The notes under the pieces are model-generated. The model worked only from the letters and a program-made list of their open reading frames with translations. It did not search any database and was not told the DNA's origin. Shown here one piece after another: positions 1-9,289 of a stretch of 64,000 bases of DNA (position 1 is the first letter of the stretch; each line of letters begins with the position of its first letter). A program made the translations under genes and the position numbers. This DNA comes from Flavobacterium zhairuonense (lineage in GTDB: Bacteria; Bacteroidota; Bacteroidia; Flavobacteriales; Flavobacteriaceae): positions 310,001-374,000 of the forward strand of contig NZ_SJSY01000074.1 in assembly GCF_004352915.1 (NCBI RefSeq), in the 5' to 3' direction.

Positions 1-69
1 TTAACTATTCCTATTTCGGCTATATTAGCAGGTTTGGTTTACTTTATTTTAAGCGTATTTATTTCGTAA
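1..69 (+). CDS. C-terminal end of an unidentified membrane protein (partial)
   Basis: The frame opening at base 1 reads 22 codons and stops at TAA 67-69. The peptide is strongly hydrophobic (ends ISAILAGLVYFILSVFIS), like a last transmembrane helix of a transporter. The rest of the gene lies outside the window, so no family can be assigned. A strong hairpin follows 43 bp downstream, which fits a gene end. Confidence 0.6.
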   Translation, partial: LTIPISAILAGLVYFILSVFIS

Positions 70-112
70 AACGATTATGGTAAAATGTACATTGCATTTT
101 CCTTAAATATAA

Positions 113-142
113 AAAGCCGATTTCAAATTTGAAATCGGCTTT
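113..142. terminator. Bidirectional intrinsic terminator
   Basis: A perfect inverted repeat, AAAGCCGATTTC with its complement, folds into a stem of at least 12 bp and is followed by a T-rich run (TTTCTTTGTTTTTT). It follows the partial membrane gene. Confidence 0.75.
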
Positions 143-212
143 CTTTGTTTTTTGAAATATCTTTTTTAACAATCGAAAAATGATATATTTGATTTCAATT
201 TAAAATCTGTTT

Positions 213-1622
213 ATGATAGATCAAAAAACTTTAGAGCAAATAGAAAGAATAAAAATAAAGCTTTTCTGGGCAAAAGAGATTGATAAGGATTTTGAAGTAT
301 TTGCTGCAGACAGTCATGAATATTTTGTTGGAGAAACAATAAGTCCAGCTGTTATTTTGCAGTTTGAAAACGAATACTCAGTGTCTCTTCCGGAATGTTA
401 TAAAGCATTTTTAATAAATATCGGTAATGGTGGAAAATCCCATCGTAAATCGGCTGCCGGTCCAGGTTATGGAATATTTCCCTTCGGAACAAACCTAGAG
501 GAATTTGTTTATAGTAATCCAGAAAAATTTTTAAAACAAGATTGCATTATCTATCCTGAAATGAGTGATGATTTTTGGAAAGAGCTAAATAAAAAAATTG
601 ACGAAGATGTTTCTGATAAGGATTTTGAGAATGAACTTGGGAAAATTTTCGGTGGTATTTTGCCTCTTGGAACAGAAGGATGTACGTACTATTATGGTCT
701 TATTTTAAATGGAGAATTTAAAGGAAGGGTTGTCAATATTGATATAGACAGACGCAAGCCGTTTTTTGCTTTCGAATCTAGTTTTTTGGATTGGTATGAA
801 CGCTGGTTGGATGAAATTACAGAAGGAAAGGGAGGTATTGATGCTAATTTATTTAATTATACATTAGGTGGAACTGTGGCTCATATTTTGAATGTGTATG
901 GTGCCGCGGATGATGAAGGTGCTAAATTACAGTGTGTTTTTGCAATCTTAAAAAAGAAAAAGGTAGATTCCCAAACATTAGATATTTTGGAAAAAGAATA
1001 TGTTACAAGCGAAGGTTTGATTCAGAAAAAATTACTTCAAGTACTTACAAAGTTTGATTATAATCGCGCCTTTCCTTATTTGATCAATTTTGCTGAAAAA
1101 GATTTATTGAGTGTTTTTCAATTTATATTTTGGTACGCAAAAGATCGAAGTCTCGATTGGCTTGAATTTATTAAAGCCAATATTGAAAAAATAAATGATA
1201 AAGAAATATTTCAATTTTGCACATATTTACTAGTGGAAATGAAATTTGACTACGGATCAATTATTGTTCCTTTAGTGTTAAATGAAAATGAAGAAATAAG
1301 AAAACAGGCTTATTACTCACTCGGCCTTTTAGAAAATAAAAGCGATTATCTGGATACTTTTATACTGGGGTTAAAAGATGATTCTTATTGGGTTTTACAT
1401 GCTGCATTGCAGGCTTTGAACGGAATCAAAGACGAAAAACTCTTAGTTCATTATAAATTGATTGCGGAGAAGTTTCCTAAAGCGGAGGATTTTATTTTGA
1501 CTAATTTAAATCATAATCTGAAGATTTTTGAATTGTCTACTGGGGAATTAAAATCACTGGATTTGAACCAATATAAAATTCCTCAATCTGACAAAAAGAA
1601 ATGGTTTCAGTTTTGGAAATAA
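213..1622 (+). CDS. SUKH (SMI1/KNR4) domain protein with C-terminal HEAT-like repeats
   Basis: 469 residues. Residues about 43-205 match the SMI1/KNR4 (SUKH) fold pattern: an acidic helix, then LPECYKAFLINIGNGG, a GYGIFPFG strand and a late GTEGCTYYYGL segment. Residues about 330-435 look like alpha-helical HEAT repeats (NEEIRKQAYYSLGLL, DDSYWVLHAALQAL). SUKH proteins are often immunity proteins against polymorphic toxins, though many are housekeeping adaptors, and no toxin gene is beside this one. No signal peptide is visible, so it should be cytoplasmic. The last residues KKWFQFWK are a tryptophan-rich tail also seen in the protein at 61350-62297. The gene stands alone between two terminators. 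SUKH assignment is fairly firm, immunity function is only an inference. Confidence 0.85.
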   Translation: MIDQKTLEQIERIKIKLFWAKEIDKDFEVFAADSHEYFVGETISPAVILQFENEYSVSLPECYKAFLINIGNGGKSHRKSAAGPGYGIFPFGTNLEEFVYSNPEKFLKQDCIIYPEMSDDFWKELNKKIDEDVSDKDFENELGKIFGGILPLGTEGCTYYYGLILNGEFKGRVVNIDIDRRKPFFAFESSFLDWYERWLDEITEGKGGIDANLFNYTLGGTVAHILNVYGAADDEGAKLQCVFAILKKKKVDSQTLDILEKEYVTSEGLIQKKLLQVLTKFDYNRAFPYLINFAEKDLLSVFQFIFWYAKDRSLDWLEFIKANIEKINDKEIFQFCTYLLVEMKFDYGSIIVPLVLNENEEIRKQAYYSLGLLENKSDYLDTFILGLKDDSYWVLHAALQALNGIKDEKLLVHYKLIAEKFPKAEDFILTNLNHNLKIFELSTGELKSLDLNQYKIPQSDKKKWFQFWK

Positions 1623-1659
1623 AAAAGAGCCGTTTTCAAATTGAAATCGGCTCTTTTTT
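1621..1659. terminator. Bidirectional intrinsic terminator between convergent genes
   Basis: AAAAAAGAGCCG at 1621-1632 pairs with CGGCTCTTTTTT at 1648-1659. A/T runs on both sides allow it to work for the SUKH gene (+) and the DUF421 gene (-). Its first bases overlap the SUKH stop codon. Confidence 0.8.
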
Positions 1660-1662
1660 GCA

Positions 1663-2184
1663 TTAGAAATTCTGCATATTCTTGCGATTGTGTTTTCTTT
1701 TGAAATGCGTTTGCTTTAGCTTTTTTTCATCTTCAGAAATAATGCTGATGGTTCCGTCGATTTCTAGCATTGCTAGTTTTACATTTTTAAAAAACTCGAT
1801 GCCGTGTTCTCTCATGGCTTCTTTTAGTTCTTCATCCGAAATATCTAGGCGGCTTAAGGCTTTGAAATCGAGTTTTCCGTCATGAATTAAAACTTCTGGT
1901 TTGTCTAGCAATATGTCGCCAAAAAGTTTGTATTTGTGTGTCAGTTTTTTGATTATGTAATTAATGATAAATAAGACCAAAGCGGCGATCAAACCGCCTG
2001 TTAAGCTTGTGTCAGGCCCGACCATTGCATTTTGGACCGAGTTGCTGATCAATAAAATTAGAATTACATCGGCTGTGTTTAACTGCGAAAGTTCTTTTTT
2101 GCCAAAGATTCTTAGAGCGATCGTCATAAAAAAATAGACAGCTACGCTTCGTATGATTATATCTAAATAAGGGAATTGATTCAT
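1663..2184 (-). CDS. DUF421 (YetF-like) membrane protein
   Basis: 173 residues. Three hydrophobic segments lie at about 8-28, 40-58 and 60-80, followed by a soluble C-terminal domain with the DUF421 pattern (LLDKPEVLIHDGKLD, then EELKEAMREHGIEFFKNVKLAMLEIDGTISII). The N-terminal RSVAVYFFMTIALRIFGKKELSQLNTADVILILLISN is typical of the family. DUF421 proteins resemble Bacillus YetF and sit in the inner membrane; their biochemical role is not established. The gene is monocistronic between two terminators. Confidence 0.88.
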   Translation of the reverse strand: MNQFPYLDIIIRSVAVYFFMTIALRIFGKKELSQLNTADVILILLISNSVQNAMVGPDTSLTGGLIAALVLFIINYIIKKLTHKYKLFGDILLDKPEVLIHDGKLDFKALSRLDISDEELKEAMREHGIEFFKNVKLAMLEIDGTISIISEDEKKLKQTHFKRKHNRKNMQNF

Positions 2185-2219
2185 TTCTTATTTTTTTTCT
2201 TTTAAAGTTAAATAAAAAA

Positions 2220-2250
2220 GCTTTGCCAAAGTTTTAAACTTTGGCAAAGC
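2220..2250 (-). terminator. Intrinsic terminator of the RimK-family gene
   Basis: GCTTTGCCAAAGTTT pairs with its complement to give a stem of about 14 bp. On the minus strand it is followed by TTTTTTATTT, 42 bp after the stop of the 2292-3659 gene. Confidence 0.8.
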
Positions 2251-2291
2251 TGCTAAAATATTCAGATGTAATTAAGTTTAGATGAACTTAA

Positions 2292-3659
2292 TTAGAGTTT
2301 GAAATTTTTCTCAATCGCTTTAATCATTTCTCCAGCAACATCTTTATTTGTTGCGCCTTCAATTCCTTCAAGACCTGGTGAAGAGTTTACTTCAAGCAAT
2401 AATGGGCCTTTAGAAGATCGAATAATATCTACTCCGGCTACTTTTAAATCCATTGCTTTTGCCGCTTTTATAGCAATCTTTTTTTCTTCAGCAGTTACTT
2501 TTATAACAGATGCAGTTCCGCCTAAGTGAATATTAGCTCTAAATTCGCCCGGCATTGCTTCGCGCTGAATTGCTGCGACTACTTTTCCGTCAATCACAAA
2601 ACAACGAATATCTTTTCCGTTGGCTTCTTTGATGAATTCCTGAACTAGAATATTAGCATTTAAGCTTTTGAAAGCATTAATAACACTTTCTGCAGCTTTT
2701 TTGGTTTCGGCTAAAACAACGCCTTTTCCTTGTGTTCCTTCCAATAATTTTACAATCAAAGGTGAACCGCCAACCATTTTGATTAAATTGTCTGTATCAA
2801 GCGGAGAATTCGCAAAACCAGTTGTTGGAATATCGATACCGCTATTCAAAAGCAATTGCAGTGAATATAATTTATCTCTTGATTGTGTAATTGCTGTGGC
2901 GGAATTCAAAACAAAAACCTTTAAGGCTTCAAATTGACGCGTTAACGCACAGCCATAAAAGGTAATACTTGGTCTGATTCTCGGAATAATTGCGTCAAAC
3001 TCATTTAGGATTTTTCCGCCTCTGTAATGAATCTCTGGTTTTTTGGCGTCCAATTTCATGTAGCATTCCTTGATATTAAGGAAATGCATTTCGTGTCCGC
3101 GCATTTCGCCGGCCTCCATGATTCTTTTATTGCTGTACAATTCTGGATTGCTGGCCAAAAGACCAATTCGCAAGCCTGTTTTTGCTTTTTCTGAATTTTG
3201 GTATAATTCTTTTAAAGATTCTGCTGTAGGCTGTCCTAAAAGATATTTTTGTTCAGGATCAACTAAAACTCTTCCGCTCATGGCTTCGCGTCCTAAAAGC
3301 ATTCTAAATCCCATAGAATCGCGGTTGGTCAAAGTCATTTCGATTGGCCATTTAGCATCTCCAATTTTCAAGCTGGTTTGAATCACATAACGATGTTCTC
3401 TAAAACCGCTTGAGCTTTTTACGATTCTTTTATCGACCAATGGAGCTTCACAATGAATGATAGTTTTGATATTATTCTGAATTGGATTAATATCGAATTT
3501 CACCCAATTGGCATCATTTTTTATAAAAGGAGCTATGTTTATTGCATGCATTGCCGAAGTTTTGGCGCCAGAATCCACACGAGCTTTAATAGTTGGGATT
3601 CCGAGTTCTGGAAATGAGCACCATTCTTCGCTGCCTAAAATGACTTTGTTTTGAAGCAT
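2292..3659 (-). CDS. Fusion of ATP-dependent zinc protease-like domain and RimK-type ATP-grasp ligase
   Basis: 455 residues in two parts. Residues 1 to about 145 form the RimB/RimK-associated retropepsin-like domain (annotated in Pfam as putative ATP-dependent zinc protease), with DSGAKTSA at 29-36 and LLGREAM at 121-127. Residues about 160-455 form a RimK-like ATP-grasp glutamate ligase (LRIGLLAS, SRDKLYSLQLL, GTQGKGV, LLLEVNSSPGLEGIEG). E. coli RimK adds glutamates to ribosomal protein S6, and the two domains are often separate neighbouring genes, so their fusion fits a joint role in peptide ligation and trimming. The substrate here is unknown. A candidate -7 box (TATTTTTG on the minus strand) lies at 3688-3695. 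Confidence 0.88.
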   Translation of the reverse strand: MLQNKVILGSEEWCSFPELGIPTIKARVDSGAKTSAMHAINIAPFIKNDANWVKFDINPIQNNIKTIIHCEAPLVDKRIVKSSSGFREHRYVIQTSLKIGDAKWPIEMTLTNRDSMGFRMLLGREAMSGRVLVDPEQKYLLGQPTAESLKELYQNSEKAKTGLRIGLLASNPELYSNKRIMEAGEMRGHEMHFLNIKECYMKLDAKKPEIHYRGGKILNEFDAIIPRIRPSITFYGCALTRQFEALKVFVLNSATAITQSRDKLYSLQLLLNSGIDIPTTGFANSPLDTDNLIKMVGGSPLIVKLLEGTQGKGVVLAETKKAAESVINAFKSLNANILVQEFIKEANGKDIRCFVIDGKVVAAIQREAMPGEFRANIHLGGTASVIKVTAEEKKIAIKAAKAMDLKVAGVDIIRSSKGPLLLEVNSSPGLEGIEGATNKDVAGEMIKAIEKNFKL

Positions 3660-3738
3660 AAGTTGTTTTTATTATAGAATTTAAATTCAAAAATAGCTAT
3701 TTGCTTTTACTAAAGATAGTGATTTTTAATAAAAAAAA

Positions 3739-3769
3739 TACCCGTTATGTTATGAAAACGTAACGGGTA
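3739..3769 (-). terminator. Intrinsic terminator of clpC
   Basis: TACCCGTTA at 3739-3747 pairs with TAACGGGTA at 3761-3769. On the minus strand it is followed by eight T residues, 30 bp after the clpC stop. Confidence 0.8.
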
Positions 3770-3798
3770 GGTTATTTCTGTTATATATTTAAACTAAT

Positions 3799-6345
3799 TT
3801 ACTGATTTGTCGGCTCTTCAGCTTTATGGATTTCAACTGATAATTCTTGTGAATCATCTTTCAAGTCCATCATGATTTCATCGCCAGAATGAATTTTTGA
3901 AGTGATGATTTCTTCGGCTAACAAATCTTCAACATACTTCTGAATTGCTCTTTTTAGCGGTCTAGCTCCAAATTGTTTGTCAAAACCTTTTTCGGCAATA
4001 AACGCTTTTGCTTTGTCAGTCAAGCTTAATTTGTAGCCTAACTCTGCAATACGAGAATATAGTTTTTTCAATTCGATTTCGATAATCAAATCGATATCAG
4101 CTTTTTCTAGTGCGTTGAATACAATTACGTCGTCAATTCTGTTTAAGAATTCAGGAGCAAAAGTTTTCTTCAATGCATTTTCGATAATGCTTTTTGAGTT
4201 TTCATCAGCCTGAGCTGTTCTTGCGGCAGTTCCGAATCCAACACCTTGCCCAAAGTCTTTCAATTGGCGAGCACCAACGTTAGATGTCATGATAATAATA
4301 GTGTTTTTAAAGTCAATTTTACGACCTAAACTATCTGTCAAATATCCATCATCTAAAACCTGAAGCATCATATTGAATACATCTGGATGCGCTTTTTCGA
4401 TCTCATCTAAAAGAACTACGCAATATGGTTTTCTACGAACTTTTTCAGTTAATTGTCCACCTTCTTCGTAACCAACGTATCCCGGAGGCGCTCCAACTAA
4501 ACGAGAGATCGCGAATTTTTCCATGTATTCGCTCATATCAATACGAACTAAAGCATCTTCAGAATCAAATAATTCTTTTGCCAATACTTTTGCCAATTGC
4601 GTTTTACCAACACCAGTCTGACCTAAGAAAATGAAAGAACCAATTGGTTTGTTCGGATCTTTAAGTCCGGCTCTGTTACGTTGAATTGAACGTGCAATTT
4701 TCAAAACAGCTTCATTTTGACCAATTACTTTATTCTGAATTAATTCAGGCAAATGCGCTAATTTATTGCTTTCTGTTTGTGCAATTCTGTTTACAGGAAT
4801 CCCGGTCATCATAGAAACAACATCGGCTACATTATCTTCTGTAACTTCAATTCTGTTGTTTTTAGAATCTTCTTCCCATTGTTCTTGAGCTAAAGCAAGA
4901 TCTTTTTCGATGCGTTTTTCATCATCGCGAAGTTTGGCAGCTTCTTCGTATTTTTGTTTTTTAACTACCATATTCTTCATTTCGCGCACTTCTTCCAATT
5001 GACGTTCTAAATCCAAAATTTGTTTTGGAACATCAATATTGGTAATATGAACACGTGATCCAGCTTCATCCATTGCATCAATAGCTTTGTCTGGTAAGAA
5101 ACGCTCAGACATGTATCTGTTTGTTAATTTTACACAAGCTTCAATTGCTTCTGGAGTATAAGTTACATTGTGGTGATCTTCGTATTTGTCTTTTACATTG
5201 TTCAAAATAGCGATTGTTTCTTCAACAGAAGTTGGTTCCACAATTACTTTTTGGAAACGTCTTTCCAAGGCGCCGTCTTTTTCAATATATTGTCTGTACT
5301 CATCAAGAGTAGTAGCACCAATACATTGAATTTCGCCTCTTGCTAAAGCAGGTTTGAACATGTTTGAAGCATCAAGCGAACCTGTTGCTCCTCCAGCGCC
5401 TACAATAGTATGGATTTCATCAATGAAAAGAATAATGTCGTCATTTTTCTCAAGCTCGTTCATTACGGCTTTCATTCTTTCCTCAAATTGTCCTCTATAT
5501 TTTGTTCCGGCAACTAAACTTGCTAGATCAAGAGTTACTACACGTTTGTGGAAAAGAATACGAGATACTTTCTTTTGGATAATGCGTAGAGCCAGTCCTT
5601 CTGCAATAGCAGATTTACCAACTCCAGGTTCTCCAATAAGAAGCGGGTTGTTCTTTTTTCTTCGGCTTAAAATTTGAGAAACGCGTTCAATTTCTTTTTC
5701 GCGTCCTACGACAGGATCTAATTTTCCTTCCTCGGCCATTTCTGTTAAATCTCTCCCAAAATTATCTAACACCGGAGTTTTAGATTTTTTGTTTGACTTA
5801 TTGGCGGGATTATTAAAACTGCTTTCTTTTAGACTGTCATCTTGTCCTGAATCGTCATTGTATGACTCATTTCTTGGCAAGTTTTCTAAGAATTCTTCTT
5901 CGTTTGGCGTCATGTTTAGATATTGTTCTTTAGCTATGTCATAATCTATTTTTAGCTTATTCAATAGCTTGGTTGTTGGATCGTTTTCGTTTCGTAAGAT
6001 GCACAAAAGCAGGTGTGCCGTGCTAATCGACGAGCTTTGAAATACTTTTGCTTCAAGAAATGTTGTCTTAAGGGCTCTTTCGGCCTGACGTGTTAGGTGA
6101 AGGTTTTTCTTTTCAGTGTTTATCTCAATGCTGTGATTGGCCGGACTGAGTATTTCTACTTTCCTGCGTAAATGATCTAAATCGACTGCTAGGTTATTAA
6201 GTATATGAATAGCTTTTCCGTTACCATCTCTTAAAATGCCTAGCATTAGATGTTCAGTACCAATAAAGTCGTGCCCTAGGCGGAGAGCTTCTTCCTTACT
6301 GTATGTAATAACATCTTTTACCCTTGGTGAAAAATTATCATCCAT
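3799..6345 (-). CDS. clpC: ClpC, AAA+ unfoldase of the Clp protease
   Basis: 848 residues, normal for ClpC. An N-terminal Clp domain (about 1-145) precedes a first AAA+ module with Walker A GEPGVGKS at 238-245 and LFIDEIHT near 307, a short coiled/UVR-like middle region (KQKYEEAAKLRDDEK, about 463-477), and a second AAA+ module with GQTGVGKT at 575-582. The short middle domain and UVR-like motif separate it from ClpB, whose middle domain is much longer. ClpC unfolds proteins for ClpP in the cytoplasm. It is transcribed divergently from gyrA across 259 bp and has its own terminator. Confidence 0.95.
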   Translation of the reverse strand: MDDNFSPRVKDVITYSKEEALRLGHDFIGTEHLMLGILRDGNGKAIHILNNLAVDLDHLRRKVEILSPANHSIEINTEKKNLHLTRQAERALKTTFLEAKVFQSSSISTAHLLLCILRNENDPTTKLLNKLKIDYDIAKEQYLNMTPNEEEFLENLPRNESYNDDSGQDDSLKESSFNNPANKSNKKSKTPVLDNFGRDLTEMAEEGKLDPVVGREKEIERVSQILSRRKKNNPLLIGEPGVGKSAIAEGLALRIIQKKVSRILFHKRVVTLDLASLVAGTKYRGQFEERMKAVMNELEKNDDIILFIDEIHTIVGAGGATGSLDASNMFKPALARGEIQCIGATTLDEYRQYIEKDGALERRFQKVIVEPTSVEETIAILNNVKDKYEDHHNVTYTPEAIEACVKLTNRYMSERFLPDKAIDAMDEAGSRVHITNIDVPKQILDLERQLEEVREMKNMVVKKQKYEEAAKLRDDEKRIEKDLALAQEQWEEDSKNNRIEVTEDNVADVVSMMTGIPVNRIAQTESNKLAHLPELIQNKVIGQNEAVLKIARSIQRNRAGLKDPNKPIGSFIFLGQTGVGKTQLAKVLAKELFDSEDALVRIDMSEYMEKFAISRLVGAPPGYVGYEEGGQLTEKVRRKPYCVVLLDEIEKAHPDVFNMMLQVLDDGYLTDSLGRKIDFKNTIIIMTSNVGARQLKDFGQGVGFGTAARTAQADENSKSIIENALKKTFAPEFLNRIDDVIVFNALEKADIDLIIEIELKKLYSRIAELGYKLSLTDKAKAFIAEKGFDKQFGARPLKRAIQKYVEDLLAEEIITSKIHSGDEIMMDLKDDSQELSVEIHKAEEPTNQ

Positions 6346-6604
6346 AATATATTAATTCGTAATGTAAATTTAATTATTTACTGGTTGAAAAACAAAAATC
6401 ATACCTAGCGATATCTACTGTCAGCTAATTGACAAAAAAAATAACAATAAAAGCGTTAAAAAACGCTTAATTTATTAACTAAAAGCGAAAATAAAGTTGT
6501 TAATAAATCATTGAAATAAGTGTAAGGAAATAGCTGAAAAAATTTCAAAAAAACGTATCTTGGCACGCTTTGAAACTAATATAATTATTTAAACATAACA
6601 ACTT

Positions 6605-9247
6605 ATGTCTGAAGGAGAAAAGTTAATTCCTATTAACATTGAGGATGAAATGAAATCAGCTTACATCGATTATTCGATGTCAGTAATTGTATCGAGAGCA
6701 CTTCCGGATGTTAGAGATGGCTTAAAACCAGTGCACCGAAGAGTTCTTTACGGAATGTATGATTTAGGTGTAACTTCAAGATCTGCCCACAAAAAATCTG
6801 CAAGAATCGTAGGAGAGGTTCTGGGTAAGTATCACCCACACGGAGATACTTCAGTTTATGATGCGATGGTTCGTATGGCTCAGGAGTGGAGTATGCGATA
6901 TTTATTAGTTGATGGTCAGGGTAACTTTGGTTCTGTAGATGGGGATAGTCCTGCAGCTATGCGTTATACTGAGGCCAGAATGCGCAAGATTTCGGAAGAA
7001 ATTATGGCAGATATCGAAAAAGAAACAGTTGATTTTCAATTAAACTTTGACGATACTATATATGAACCAAAAGTAATGCCGACAAGAGTTCCTACTTTAT
7101 TAGTAAACGGAGCGACTGGTATTGCAGTTGGTATGGCAACGAATATGCCACCACACAATTTAACTGAAGTTATCAATGGTACATTAGCATACCTTGATAA
7201 TAATGATATTGAAGTTGATGAGTTAATGTCTCACATTAAAGCTCCGGATTTTCCAACAGGAGGTATTATTTATGGGTACGAAGGTGTTCGTGAAGCTTTC
7301 AAAACGGGTAGAGGACGTATTGTAATGCGTGCGAAAGTTGGATTTGAAGAAGTTGACGGAAGAGAATGCATCATCGTTACTGAAATTCCATATCAAGTTA
7401 ACAAAGCCGAAATGATTAAACGTACGGCTGATTTGGTTAACGATAAAAAAATTGAAGGTATTGCCAATATCCGTGACGAGTCGGATAGAAGCGGTATGCG
7501 TATCGTTTATATCTTGAAACGTGATGCTACGCCAAACGTAGTTTTGAATACCTTATATAAATACACTCAATTACAATCTTCTTTTAGTGTAAACAACATT
7601 GCATTAGTAAAAGGACGTCCTCAATTATTGAATCTAAAAGATATGATTCATTATTTTATTGAGCACCGTCACGATGTAGTTGTTAGAAGAACACAATTCG
7701 AATTACGCAAAGCGGAAGAAAGAGCACATATTTTAGAAGGATTAATTATTGCTTCAGATAATATCGACGAAGTAATTGCGTTAATTAGAGGTTCTAAAAA
7801 CACAGATGAAGCAAGAGAGAAGTTAATCGAAAGATTTAAACTTTCTGATATTCAGGCTCGTGCTATTGTTGAGATGCGTTTGCGTCAATTGACAGGTCTG
7901 GAGCAAGATAAATTAAGAGCTGAGTTTGAAGAATTAATGAAGTTGATCGAGCATTTGAAAGCTTTATTAGCAGATGTTAATTTAAGAATTGATTTGATCA
8001 AAGAAGAATTGACTGAAATCCGTGATAAATACGGTGATGAGCGTCGTTCTCAAATTGAATATTCTGGAGGAGATGTAAGTATTGAAGATTTAATTGCTGA
8101 CGAAAATGTTGTAATTACAATTTCGCACGCTGGTTATATCAAACGTACCAACTTGACAGAATACAAAACTCAGAATAGAGGAGGAGTTGGCCAAAAAAGT
8201 GCTGGAACAAGAGATCAGGATTTCTTGGAACACATGTTCGTTGCGACAAACCACCAATATATGATGTTCTTTACGCAAAAAGGAAAATGTTTCTGGATGC
8301 GTGTGTACGAAATTCCAGAAGGAAGCAAAACAGCAAAAGGTAGAGCAATCCAGAACTTGGTGAATATTGAAAGTGATGATAAAGTAAAAGCTTTCATTTG
8401 TACACAAGACTTAAAAGATAAAGATTACATCAATACACATAACCTTGTAATGGTAACAAAACAAGGACAGGTTAAGAAAACTTCTTTAGAGAAATATTCT
8501 AAGCCTCGTGTAAACGGTGTTGCTGCAATTACAATTAAAGAAGGAGATGAACTGATTGGAGCGCAATTGACTAACGGTGAAAGCCAAATCATTATGGCAG
8601 TTAAGTCTGGTAAATTAGTTCGTTTTGAAGAGACTAAAACACGTCCGATGGGAAGAACAGCTTCTGGTGTTCGCGGAATTACTTTAAAAGATGATGCTGA
8701 TGAAGTAATCGGAATGGTAACTGTTGATAAAAATGATATAGCTGAATCTCAAATCTTGGTTGTTACTGAAAATGGATACGGAAAACGTACCAAATTGGTT
8801 GACGAAGATGGAGAAGATGTTTATAGAATTACAAACCGTGGTGGTAAAGGAGTTAAAACACTTAATATCACTGAGAAAACAGGAAAATTAATCTCTATCA
8901 ATGCTGTAACTGATTCTGACGATTTAATGATTATCAATAAATCAGGATTGACAATCAGAATGGCTATTGAGGATCTACGTGTTATGGGACGTGCAACTCA
9001 AGGTGTTAGATTGATCAACTTGAAAGGAAAAGATTCTATCGCTGCGGTTACGAAAGTAATGAAAGATGACGCCGAAGAAGTTGTTGTTGATGAAGATGGA
9101 AATGTAGTGGAGTCTGCAATCGAAAGAGTGAAGCCAGATCTTGATGAAGTTCTTGAAGATGACGGAACTGCTGACGACGACGATGATGACGCTGATGATG
9201 TAGTTGAGGACGAAGAAGAATCTGATGAGGAGGAATCAGAAGAATAG
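6605..9247 (+). CDS. gyrA: DNA gyrase subunit A
   Basis: 880 residues. The catalytic tyrosine is Y121 in AAMRYTEARM and the quinolone-resistance region reads HPHGDTSVYD at 77-86, so the position equal to E. coli Ser83 is Thr82 and Asp87 equals Asp86. Six C-terminal beta-pinwheel repeats follow (NRGGKGVKT is a degenerate GyrA box). The protein ends in about 45 residues that are nearly all Asp and Glu, an acidic tail that makes it longer than E. coli GyrA in its tail composition. Gyrase introduces negative supercoils with GyrB. A sequence resembling a -7 box, TATCTTGG, lies at 6556-6563, but no clear -33 box was found. Confidence 0.95.
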   Translation: MSEGEKLIPINIEDEMKSAYIDYSMSVIVSRALPDVRDGLKPVHRRVLYGMYDLGVTSRSAHKKSARIVGEVLGKYHPHGDTSVYDAMVRMAQEWSMRYLLVDGQGNFGSVDGDSPAAMRYTEARMRKISEEIMADIEKETVDFQLNFDDTIYEPKVMPTRVPTLLVNGATGIAVGMATNMPPHNLTEVINGTLAYLDNNDIEVDELMSHIKAPDFPTGGIIYGYEGVREAFKTGRGRIVMRAKVGFEEVDGRECIIVTEIPYQVNKAEMIKRTADLVNDKKIEGIANIRDESDRSGMRIVYILKRDATPNVVLNTLYKYTQLQSSFSVNNIALVKGRPQLLNLKDMIHYFIEHRHDVVVRRTQFELRKAEERAHILEGLIIASDNIDEVIALIRGSKNTDEAREKLIERFKLSDIQARAIVEMRLRQLTGLEQDKLRAEFEELMKLIEHLKALLADVNLRIDLIKEELTEIRDKYGDERRSQIEYSGGDVSIEDLIADENVVITISHAGYIKRTNLTEYKTQNRGGVGQKSAGTRDQDFLEHMFVATNHQYMMFFTQKGKCFWMRVYEIPEGSKTAKGRAIQNLVNIESDDKVKAFICTQDLKDKDYINTHNLVMVTKQGQVKKTSLEKYSKPRVNGVAAITIKEGDELIGAQLTNGESQIIMAVKSGKLVRFEETKTRPMGRTASGVRGITLKDDADEVIGMVTVDKNDIAESQILVVTENGYGKRTKLVDEDGEDVYRITNRGGKGVKTLNITEKTGKLISINAVTDSDDLMIINKSGLTIRMAIEDLRVMGRATQGVRLINLKGKDSIAAVTKVMKDDAEEVVVDEDGNVVESAIERVKPDLDEVLEDDGTADDDDDDADDVVEDEEESDEEESEE

Positions 9248-9289
9248 TAAAAAAAGAAAAATTAAAATTAAATACACAAATTGAATATT

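Noticed and set aside
1682..1885. Short frames antisense to real genes (for example 1682-1885, 5354-5677, 12220-12531)
   Set aside because: They mirror codons of well-identified genes on the other strand and lack any start context or protein motif.
6556..6563. TATCTTGG as the gyrA promoter
   Set aside because: It lacks the third T of the box and no TTTG lies 17-22 bp upstream, so it is mentioned only under gyrA.
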